Positions 1-5,177 of a stretch of DNA of 5,177 bases are shown here, one piece after another. The notes under the pieces were generated by a model that was not told where the DNA came from, did not search any database, and saw nothing but the letters and a program-made list of their open reading frames with translations. The translations under genes were made by a program, and so were the position numbers. Source of the DNA: Gammaproteobacteria bacterium (GTDB taxonomy: Bacteria; Pseudomonadota; Gammaproteobacteria; UBA6429); the NCBI GenBank assembly GCA_003232015.1, contig QIKU01000255.1, forward strand, positions 1 to 5,177. The letters are read 5' to 3'. Every line of letters begins with the position of its first letter. Position 1 is the first letter of the stretch.

Positions 1-1
1 A

Positions 2-397
2 CTTGCACCGTTAGGCATTGAATACCTGCGCACCATTACCTTTATTTTAATCATTGCCGGGGTGGTGCAATTTACCGAAATGTTTATTCGTAAAACCAGC
101 CCGTTACTTTATCAGGTACTGGGGATATTCTTGCCCTTAATCACCACCAACTGTGCGGTACTTGGTGTTGCATTATTGAACGTACAAAAAACAGAATATG
201 GATTTATCGAGTCTGCCCTTTTTGGTTTTGGTGCGTCAGTCGGCTTTTCTTTAGTGCTTATTTTATTTGCCGCCATGCGCGAGCGTATCAACGCCGCCGA
301 TGTGCCCACCCCATTTAAAGGCACGTCCATTGCCTTAATTACAGCCGGCTTAATGTCGATGGCCTTTATGGGCTTTGCTGGTTTAATAAAAGGCTAA
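2..397 (+). CDS. rsxA: Rnf/Rsx electron transport complex subunit A, 5'-truncated by window edge
   Basis: This is an integral inner-membrane subunit of the Rnf complex. With RsxE it forms the pseudo-symmetric core that holds a membrane-embedded iron-sulfur cluster and lies on the ion path. The frame is open from base 2 and gives 131 residues. They align from about residue 64 of the 193-residue E. coli protein, as I recall it, so about 63 residues including the start lie outside the window. Visible hallmarks are YLRT near the start, [14 protein letters not shown], the core [20 protein letters not shown] with the cluster cysteine at codon 152-154, and the tail [17 protein letters not shown]. 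Hydrophobic stretches match the last membrane helices of the family. The GTG at 62 is internal, because clearly homologous residues continue upstream of it. The gene ends 18 bp before rsxB. The call is secure; the alternative name is rnfA. Confidence 0.97.
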   Translation, partial: LAPLGIEYLRTITFILIIAGVVQFTEMFIRKTSPLLYQVLGIFLPLITTNCAVLGVALLNVQKTEYGFIESALFGFGASVGFSLVLILFAAMRERINAADVPTPFKGTSIALITAGLMSMAFMGFAGLIKG

Positions 398-415
398 CGG
401 GTTTTATATACTAGT

Positions 416-973
416 ATGCTAACTGCCATTATTGCCCTAACCGTATTAGCCATTGCCTTTGGTTTACTGCTCGGCTTTGCTGCGGTGCGTTACAAGGTAA
501 AGTCCAACCCGGTTGTTGACCAGATTGATGCGCTACTCCCTCAAACCCAGTGCGGGCAATGTACCTATCCCGGTTGCCGTCCTTATGCTGAAGCCATTGC
601 AAAAGATGAAGCCGATATAAACCAGTGCCCGCCCGGTGGTGAAGCCACCATTATTGCATTGGCGGATCTGTTAGGGCGTGATACTAAACCCCTTAACGAA
701 GAACACGGTGAACATGCTGAAAAAACCGTGGTGTATATTGACGAGAATGTTTGTATCGGCTGCACCTTATGTATTCAGGCTTGCCCGGTCGATGCTATTT
801 TAGGTGCAGCCAAACAAATGCATACCGTTATCACATCCGAATGCACCGGTTGTGATTTATGCATACCACCGTGCCCGGTTGATTGTATTCATATTATTCC
901 GGCGATTGAAGAAGCTGAGAAGGTAAGCGTAGAATTACCGCAAGCCCCTTTACTGTTAAATGAGATGAAATAA
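416..973 (+). CDS. rsxB: Rnf/Rsx complex iron-sulfur subunit B
   Basis: RsxB is the iron-sulfur subunit that exchanges electrons with soluble partners (ferredoxin, or SoxR in E. coli) on the cytoplasmic side. The 185 residues are close to E. coli's 192. Residues 1-25 form a single hydrophobic anchor. A 4Fe-4S domain follows with Cys46, Cys49, Cys54 and Cys71 ([17 protein letters not shown], then CPPGGEA). Two ferredoxin clusters use Cys113/116/119/123 and Cys143/146/149/153, each in the form CxxCxxCxxxCP. An extra Cys157 is also present in the E. coli protein. The C-terminal tail after about 165 is short and variable. The ATG at 416 fits the family N-terminus, although no good Shine-Dalgarno sequence precedes it: the nearest AAGG is about 23 bases upstream. 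The stop codon shares one base with the rsxC start. No cofactor residue is missing. The alternative name is rnfB. Confidence 0.97.
   Translation: MLTAIIALTVLAIAFGLLLGFAAVRYKVKSNPVVDQIDALLPQTQCGQCTYPGCRPYAEAIAKDEADINQCPPGGEATIIALADLLGRDTKPLNEEHGEHAEKTVVYIDENVCIGCTLCIQACPVDAILGAAKQMHTVITSECTGCDLCIPPCPVDCIHIIPAIEEAEKVSVELPQAPLLLNEMK
962..972 (+). promoter_or_regulatory. Ribosome binding site and coupled start of rsxC
   Basis: GAG at 962-964 lies 8 bases before the ATG at 973, inside the last codons of rsxB. The stop and start share one base (TAATG), so a ribosome finishing rsxB can restart directly on rsxC. The site is weak by itself but supports this start. Confidence 0.5.
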
Positions 974-2643
974 TGTCGAACAAACTCAACTCAGCACCAG
1001 TAAAAAAAGCACAGTGGAAGTTTCATGGCGGCTTAAAACTGGCCGGACATAAAAAACAGTCGATGCAATCCAGCATTGCAAAGGCCATTGTGCCTGAAAT
1101 ATTAACCGTTCCTTTACAGCAGCATATTGGCCGCCCAGCAAAACCGATTGTTAACGTAGGTGACAAGGTATTAAAAGGTCAATGCATTGCAACACTAAAA
1201 GATCCCGCAAGTGTAACGGCAACCATTCATGCTCCAAGCTCAGGCGAAGTCATTGCAATCGAAGCCCATGCAATCCCCAGCATGGACAAACAAACAGCGA
1301 AATGCATTATCATAAAAACTGATGGAGAAGATCGCTGGCTGCAATCACTTAAATCTGTAGATAACCCCTCTTCTCTGTCCAGCGACACATTAAAACAAAT
1401 TATTGTTGAAGCGGGTATTGTGGGTTTAGGCGGCGCAGGTTTTCCTACTCATTTAAAACTAACAGTGGCGAATAAACCACTCGATACATTAATTATCAAT
1501 GCGGCTGAATGTGAACCATATATAACCTGCGATGCGGTTCTAATAAAAGAGCAGGCCGATAAAATTATCAAGGGGGTGCAAATTATTTTACATGCCCTGA
1601 ACATTAAACAGTGCCTGATTGGCATTGAAGATGATAAACCGCAAGCCATTAAAGCCTTACAGCAAGCACTAAGCACCGCCGATACAAAGACGATTCAAAT
1701 CGTGCAACTACCCACACGCTATCCTGCCGGTGGCGAGAAACAATTAATACAGGTTTTAACAGGTAAAGAAGTCCCGCTCAATAAACTACCTCGTGACATG
1801 GGTATGGTTTGTCACAATATAGCTACCGTTTATGCTATCGCAGAAGCCATTATGGAAGGCAAACCTTTAATTGAACGGGTTGTGACAATAACAGGTAGCA
1901 GTTTACAGCAAGCTGGAAATATGCGTGTGTTGATTGGTACGTCAATGCATGATGTACTTGATAAGTGCGGTTACAAAGAAAATAACGATCAAACGATTAT
2001 AATGGGTGGGCCAATGATGGGGTTCCATCTTGACTCCGCAGACTACCCAGTTATAAAAACAACCAACTGCATTTTAATCCAGAAAAAGACTAAACCAAAA
2101 ATAGCACTGCCCTGTATTCGTTGTGGGGAATGTGCACGGGTTTGCCCCGCAAACTTGTTACCACAGCAGCTTTACTGGTACACAAGAGCTAAAGATCTTG
2201 ACCGGGTACAGGACTACCAGATATTTTCATGCATCGAATGCGGCTGTTGCGATTATGTGTGCCCAAGTCATATTCCGCTGGTGCAGTTTTACCGTTACGC
2301 GAAAACAGAAATATGGACACAGGAAGCAGATAAGAAAAAGTCCGACCATGCAAGAGAACGACATGAATACCGTCAATTCCGGCTGGAGCGTAAAAAAGCC
2401 GAAGATGCCGAACGCAAAGCAAAGAAAAAAGCCTTACTCAACAAAAAACAAGGCATTAAAACAACCGAGCAGGATACGAAAAAAGCCGCCATTGAAGCGG
2501 CGCTCAATCGTGTTAAGGCCCGACAATCGGTACAGGCAGCAATAGCTAAAAATACCGATGAATTAACGAAAGAACAGCAAAAGAAAATAGACGAAATTGA
2601 ACAACGCCGAAAAAATAAACTCAACACAAATAAAGATAATTAA
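973..2643 (+). CDS. rsxC: Rnf/Rsx complex NADH-binding subunit C, with short C-terminal tail
   Basis: RsxC is the peripheral subunit that oxidises NADH and passes electrons to the rest of the complex. Of its 556 residues, about 15-120 form the RnfC N-terminal barrel (WKFHGGLKL, then HAPSSGEVIAI, a lipoyl-like sandwich). Residues 140-290 are the complex I 51-kDa-like flavin/NADH fold, with GLGGAGFPTHLK at 151-162, NAAECEPYI at 177-185 and YPAGGEKQL at 250-258. An SLBB-like region follows to about 350. Two 4Fe-4S clusters use Cys381/384/387/391 and Cys420/423/426/430. From about 445 the protein becomes a charged Lys/Arg/Glu-rich, coiled-coil-like tail. E. coli RsxC is about 740 residues because that tail holds many repeats; here I see only one repeat-like unit, near 501-518. 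The ATG overlaps the rsxB stop (TAATG), and GAG at 962-964 can serve as ribosome binding site. The alternative name is rnfC. Confidence 0.96.
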   Translation: MSNKLNSAPVKKAQWKFHGGLKLAGHKKQSMQSSIAKAIVPEILTVPLQQHIGRPAKPIVNVGDKVLKGQCIATLKDPASVTATIHAPSSGEVIAIEAHAIPSMDKQTAKCIIIKTDGEDRWLQSLKSVDNPSSLSSDTLKQIIVEAGIVGLGGAGFPTHLKLTVANKPLDTLIINAAECEPYITCDAVLIKEQADKIIKGVQIILHALNIKQCLIGIEDDKPQAIKALQQALSTADTKTIQIVQLPTRYPAGGEKQLIQVLTGKEVPLNKLPRDMGMVCHNIATVYAIAEAIMEGKPLIERVVTITGSSLQQAGNMRVLIGTSMHDVLDKCGYKENNDQTIIMGGPMMGFHLDSADYPVIKTTNCILIQKKTKPKIALPCIRCGECARVCPANLLPQQLYWYTRAKDLDRVQDYQIFSCIECGCCDYVCPSHIPLVQFYRYAKTEIWTQEADKKKSDHARERHEYRQFRLERKKAEDAERKAKKKALLNKKQGIKTTEQDTKKAAIEAALNRVKARQSVQAAIAKNTDELTKEQQKKIDEIEQRRKNKLNTNKDN

Positions 2644-2645
2644 TT

Positions 2646-3635
2646 ATGGATAACACGGCTCCCAATTCAGTTACCCGCATCATGCTTAATGTATTGTATG
2701 CACTTGTCCCAGGCATTATTGCCTATGTGATATTTTTCGGCTGGGGTGTGGTGATTAACATTATCATTGCTGTAATAACAGCAATCGTCACAGAAGTATT
2801 AATGCTGCAACTTCGCAAGCGCCCAATTAAACCTTTTATTATGGATGGCAGTGCCGTGGTTACCGCTGTTCTACTGGCACTTGCCCTGCCGAACCTTGCA
2901 CCGTGGTGGTTAATTTTCATTGGTGTTTCGTTTGCAATTATTATCGGTAAGCATTTATATGGCGGGCTTGGCTACAATCCCTTTAACCCGGCAATGATAG
3001 GTTATGCCTTACTGCTTATTTCATTTCCATTACAGATGACCGTTTGGTTGCAACCCGACAATACTTTGTCGTTTATGCAAAGTTTAAATTATGCGCTTTT
3101 TTCAACACTGAATAACATCGACATTGACGCGATGACAATGGCGACTGCACTCGACACCGTTAAAACACAATCAGGTTTAGGCGAGTCTTTTGCTGCGATT
3201 CAAGCCAGTACCCCAGCCACCTTTGGGCAATTTGCCGGCAAAGGTTGGGAGTGGATCAACCTTGCCTTTTTATTCGGTGGCTTATGGTTACTCTACCGCC
3301 GTGTAATTAGCTGGCAAATCCCAGTGGCGTTCCTTACCAGCATATTCGTTATGGCGTTACTGTTTTATCCGTCCACAGAAACATCGCCACTGTTTCACTT
3401 ATTCACTGGCGCAACCATGCTGTGCGCCTTTTTTATCGCAACCGATCCGGTGACGGCTTCCACCACACCGAATGGCCGACTGATCTATGCCGCCGGTATT
3501 GGTATTTTTGCTTATGTTATTCGTATGTGGGGTGGCTACCCCGACGGCATTGCCTTTGGTGTATTGTTGATGAATATGGCTGCACCAACGATTGACTACT
3601 ACACCCGCCCTAAAGCATTTGGTGAAAAGTTATGA
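2646..3635 (+). CDS. rsxD: Rnf/Rsx complex membrane flavoprotein subunit D
   Basis: RsxD is an integral inner-membrane subunit of the NqrB/RnfD family that carries covalent FMN and forms part of the ion-pumping module. The 329 residues compare with about 352 in E. coli. Several hydrophobic segments span residues 13-134 and 203-313. Family signatures are SRIML-like TRIML at 10-14, LYGGLGYNPFNPAMIGY at 104-120, LAPWW, the TGATMLCAFFIATDPVTAST block at 254-273, GGYPDGIAFGVLL and the end IDYYTRP. The likely FMN acceptor is Thr167 in DAMTMAT (161-167), at the position of Thr187 in E. coli-type proteins. It follows the Asp-x-x-[Ser/Thr]-x-Ala-Thr pattern used by the flavin transferase ApbE. The protein is shorter at the N-terminus by about 8 residues and in the loop just before the FMN site by about 11. 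An in-frame TAA at 2637-2639 excludes a longer start. It lies 2 bp after rsxC. The alternative name is rnfD. Confidence 0.96.
   Translation: MDNTAPNSVTRIMLNVLYALVPGIIAYVIFFGWGVVINIIIAVITAIVTEVLMLQLRKRPIKPFIMDGSAVVTAVLLALALPNLAPWWLIFIGVSFAIIIGKHLYGGLGYNPFNPAMIGYALLLISFPLQMTVWLQPDNTLSFMQSLNYALFSTLNNIDIDAMTMATALDTVKTQSGLGESFAAIQASTPATFGQFAGKGWEWINLAFLFGGLWLLYRRVISWQIPVAFLTSIFVMALLFYPSTETSPLFHLFTGATMLCAFFIATDPVTASTTPNGRLIYAAGIGIFAYVIRMWGGYPDGIAFGVLLMNMAAPTIDYYTRPKAFGEKL
3621..3634 (+). promoter_or_regulatory. Ribosome binding site and ATGA overlap, rsxD to rsxG
   Basis: GGTGA at 3621-3625 stands 6 bases before the rsxG ATG at 3632. The rsxD stop TGA lies within the same ATGA. This is the clearest Shine-Dalgarno sequence in the window. 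It fixes the rsxG start and suggests translational coupling of the two FMN-carrying subunits. Confidence 0.7.
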
Positions 3636-4303
3636 GCAGCAAGCGCCACCCATTGATGCAAAAAATGATTATCAGCGCCATTGTGCTGGGCGTATTCTCT
3701 GTTGTCGGTACTGCCATGGTTGCCTTTACCTACGAGCAGACCAAAGAAAAAATAAAAGAGAACCACAAGTTGGCAACACTGCGCAGCCTGCACCAGTTAG
3801 TACCACCAACCGAGCATGACAATGATATTTTCACCGATATTATTCAAGTAACAAATCTGAAATTACTCGGTAGCAAAGAACCTGTCACCGTTTTTCGCGC
3901 CCGAAAAAATAATAAACCAGTCGCCGCCATCTTAACCGTAGTGGCACCCGATGGTTACACCGGCAAAATATTTTTACTTGTCGCCATTAAACATAACGGT
4001 AGCCTTGCCGGTGTGCGCGTAGTTAACCACAAAGAAACACCGGGGCTGGGCGATGCCATTGAAATTGAAAAATCCAGCTGGATAACTCAATTTAATAATG
4101 TATCCTTAACAAACCCCACAACAAAAGACTGGAAAGTAAAGCGGGATGGTGGCCACTTTGACCAGCTAACCGGTGCAACCATTACACCCCGTGCCATTGT
4201 AAAGGCCGTACATAAAGCCCTGTTATTTTATAAGCAACAAGGTGATAAGCTGTTTATACTAAAAACACCCGAACCACAAACAACCACTAAAGCGGAAAAA
4301 TAG
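3632..4303 (+). CDS. rsxG: Rnf/Rsx complex FMN-binding subunit G
   Basis: RsxG is a membrane-anchored subunit with a periplasmic FMN-binding domain that relays electrons inside the complex. The 223 residues compare with about 206 in E. coli. A single hydrophobic helix at about 11-33 follows a basic N-terminus (KRH, K11), consistent with an anchored periplasmic domain. The domain shows APDGYTGKI at 105-113, [13 protein letters not shown] at 132-144 and the covalent flavin motif DQLTGAT at 177-183. Thr183 is the predicted phosphoester attachment site, equivalent to Thr175 reported for Vibrio cholerae RnfG. The tail after about 205 is polar and Thr/Lys-rich, and accounts for part of the extra length. 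The ATG overlaps the rsxD stop (ATGA), with GGTGA at 3621-3625 six bases upstream as a good ribosome binding site, so coupled translation is likely. The alternative name is rnfG. Confidence 0.97.
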   Translation: MSSKRHPLMQKMIISAIVLGVFSVVGTAMVAFTYEQTKEKIKENHKLATLRSLHQLVPPTEHDNDIFTDIIQVTNLKLLGSKEPVTVFRARKNNKPVAAILTVVAPDGYTGKIFLLVAIKHNGSLAGVRVVNHKETPGLGDAIEIEKSSWITQFNNVSLTNPTTKDWKVKRDGGHFDQLTGATITPRAIVKAVHKALLFYKQQGDKLFILKTPEPQTTTKAEK

Positions 4304-4313
4304 AGTTTATACT

Positions 4314-5000
4314 ATGAGTGAAACATCATTTAAACATATTGCAGGCCAGGGTTTATGGGGCAATAATGCCGTTCTGGTGCAAATATTGGGACTGTGCCCA
4401 CTGCTGGGCGTTTCTAACACCGTGATCAACGGCTTAGGTTTAGGCCTCGCCACCACACTCACGCTCATTGCTTCAAATGTTACCATTTCCGTTATCCGCC
4501 ACTGGGTACGCACTGAAATACGTATCCCCGTTTTTGTGATGATTATCGCCTCTGTTGTAACAGTTATTGAACTTAGTATGGAAGCCTGGTTCCATGACCT
4601 GTATAAAATACTCGGTATATTTATTCCTCTTATTGTGACTAACTGCGCCATTATTGCCCGCGCCGAGTCTTTCGCATCTAAAAATGCCGTGATGCCCTCT
4701 ATGCTGGACGGCTTGTTTATGGGTTTAGGTTTTACAGCCGTACTGATTACACTCGGGGCAATGCGCGAGCTCATCGGCTTTGGTACCTTGTTCCAGCAAG
4801 CCCACTTAATGTTTGGTGCTGCCGCGGAAGGGCTTAAAATTACCGTCATCGATAATTACCAGGGCTTTTTGTTAGCCATACTGCCACCCGGTGCTTTTAT
4901 TGGTTTAGGATTTATTCTGGCGCTTAAAAATATTATCGATAAAAAAAGAGAAGCTAAGAAAAGTATACTGGTTGCGAATGCTCAGCCAATAGAAAATTAA
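4314..5000 (+). CDS. rsxE: Rnf/Rsx electron transport complex subunit E
   Basis: RsxE is the integral-membrane partner and distant paralogue of RsxA; the two pack in opposite orientations around a shared iron-sulfur cluster. The 228 residues match the E. coli length of about 231. Hallmarks are [20 protein letters not shown] at 12-31, [10 protein letters not shown] at 42-51, [18 protein letters not shown] at 68-82, [18 protein letters not shown] at 101-118, LGAMREL and [14 protein letters not shown] near the end. Cys28 and Cys111 are the expected cluster ligands. About six hydrophobic segments are seen, followed by a short basic tail. It starts 10 bp after rsxG. Only a weak TAGAG at 4301-4305, overlapping the rsxG stop, could act as ribosome binding site. 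It is the last gene visible, and no further operon member begins before the window end. The alternative name is rnfE. Confidence 0.97.
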   Translation: MSETSFKHIAGQGLWGNNAVLVQILGLCPLLGVSNTVINGLGLGLATTLTLIASNVTISVIRHWVRTEIRIPVFVMIIASVVTVIELSMEAWFHDLYKILGIFIPLIVTNCAIIARAESFASKNAVMPSMLDGLFMGLGFTAVLITLGAMRELIGFGTLFQQAHLMFGAAAEGLKITVIDNYQGFLLAILPPGAFIGLGFILALKNIIDKKREAKKSILVANAQPIEN

Positions 5001-5010
5001 TTAATATTGA

Positions 5011-5158
5011 CTACCACGGCAAGAGCCTGCCCCACGAAGTTCTTTGGGCACACAGCGGAGTCAAAAGACTTTCTTTTTGTGATTACCATTAACATTCATC
5101 ACGGTATAATGTTGCATTTACTTATTTTTTCGCTGTGTCCGCCGTGCCGCCGTGGTAG
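5011..5158. repeat. Nested inverted repeat, MITE-like intergenic element
   Basis: The ends CTACCACGGC (5011-5020) and GCCGTGGTAG (5149-5158) are perfect 10-bp inverted repeats. Inside them ACACAGCG (5050-5057) and CGCTGTGT (5131-5138) form a second perfect 8-bp pair. The two pairs are nested in the right order to form one long imperfect hairpin with an AT-rich centre, and no protein is encoded. This layout fits a small non-autonomous transposable element or a dispersed intergenic repeat. AATAT occurs 3 bp outside the left end (5003-5007) and 2 bp outside the right end (5161-5165), a possible but weak target duplication. A role in stabilising or ending the operon mRNA is an alternative, but no T-run follows the right arm. 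Confidence 0.6.
5083..5110 (+). promoter_or_regulatory. Possible sigma-70 promoter inside the inverted-repeat element
   Basis: A perfect -10 hexamer TATAAT at 5105-5110 is preceded after 16 bp by TTACCA at 5083-5088, a four-of-six match to the -35 consensus. It would fire rightward, out of the element and towards whatever follows the window. The surrounding DNA is AT-rich, so a chance match is quite possible. Confidence 0.3.
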
Positions 5159-5177
5159 CAAATATAAAACCCAGAAA

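Noticed and set aside
62..397. GTG at 62 as the start of a short 111-residue protein
   Set aside because: The frame is open back to base 2 and the upstream residues ([12 protein letters not shown]) match RsxA, so this is an internal codon of a truncated gene.
407..412. TATACT before rsxB (and at 4308-4313 before rsxE) as internal promoters
   Set aside because: No convincing -35 sequence lies 16-18 bp upstream, and any transcript would start within or just at the gene start.
2123..2545. 140-residue out-of-frame + strand reading frame inside rsxC
   Set aside because: It overlaps the cysteine clusters and charged tail of RsxC, has no recognisable composition or motif, and is explained by the AT-poor codons of the real frame.
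4307..4849. 180-residue reading frame on the minus strand across rsxE
   Set aside because: It lies antisense to a clearly conserved gene, has no recognisable domain and no neighbours on that strand; it is a shadow of rsxE codon structure.
5028..5050. TGCCC/GGGCA hairpin as a terminator
   Set aside because: It has only a 5-bp stem with a 13-base loop and no following T-run.
5062..5079. AAAAGA/TCTTTT hairpin with T-run as a terminator for rsxE
   Set aside because: The stem is about six or seven mostly A-T pairs around a 3-base loop, too weak for an intrinsic terminator.
1..5177. tRNA, rRNA, CRISPR array, transposase or phage genes
   Set aside because: No such genes or regularly spaced repeats are visible; about 97 percent of the window is the rsx operon.

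Overview
The window carries most of one operon, the rnf (rsx in Enterobacteria) electron-transport complex. All genes are on the + strand in the order rsxA (5' end cut off), rsxB, rsxC, rsxD, rsxG, rsxE. Gene order, subunit lengths and residue-level similarity to the E. coli Rsx proteins, compared from memory, point to a gammaproteobacterium. Base composition is moderate to slightly AT-rich and codon use looks even along the operon. I cannot name the genus. The rsxC tail is much shorter than in E. coli, which argues against a close enterobacterial relative.

Layout: 2-397 holds the last about two thirds of rsxA; 416-973 is rsxB; 973-2643 is rsxC; 2646-3635 is rsxD; 3632-4303 is rsxG; 4314-5000 is rsxE. 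Junctions are tight: 18 bp, a 1-bp overlap, 2 bp, a 4-bp ATGA overlap, and 10 bp. This implies one transcript with translational coupling, and the operon promoter must lie upstream of the window. No terminator with a strong GC stem and T-run follows rsxE.

Together the six proteins form a membrane redox ion pump. RsxC takes electrons from NADH. RsxB exchanges electrons with soluble ferredoxin or, in E. coli, keeps SoxR reduced. RsxA and RsxE share a membrane-embedded iron-sulfur cluster. RsxD and RsxG carry covalently bound FMN. Nearly all expected cofactor residues are visible: the RsxB and RsxC cysteine sets, the RsxG TGAT threonine, the variant TMAT motif in RsxD, and the RsxE cysteines. 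Only the N-terminal RsxA cysteine falls outside the window.

The last 177 bases (5001-5177) are noncoding as far as I can see. They hold the one non-routine structure, a nested inverted repeat of about 148 bp (5011-5158) that looks like a small non-autonomous mobile or intergenic repeat, with a promoter-like sequence inside it. The rest of the window is an ordinary, well-conserved operon, and I do not see an undescribed multi-gene system here.
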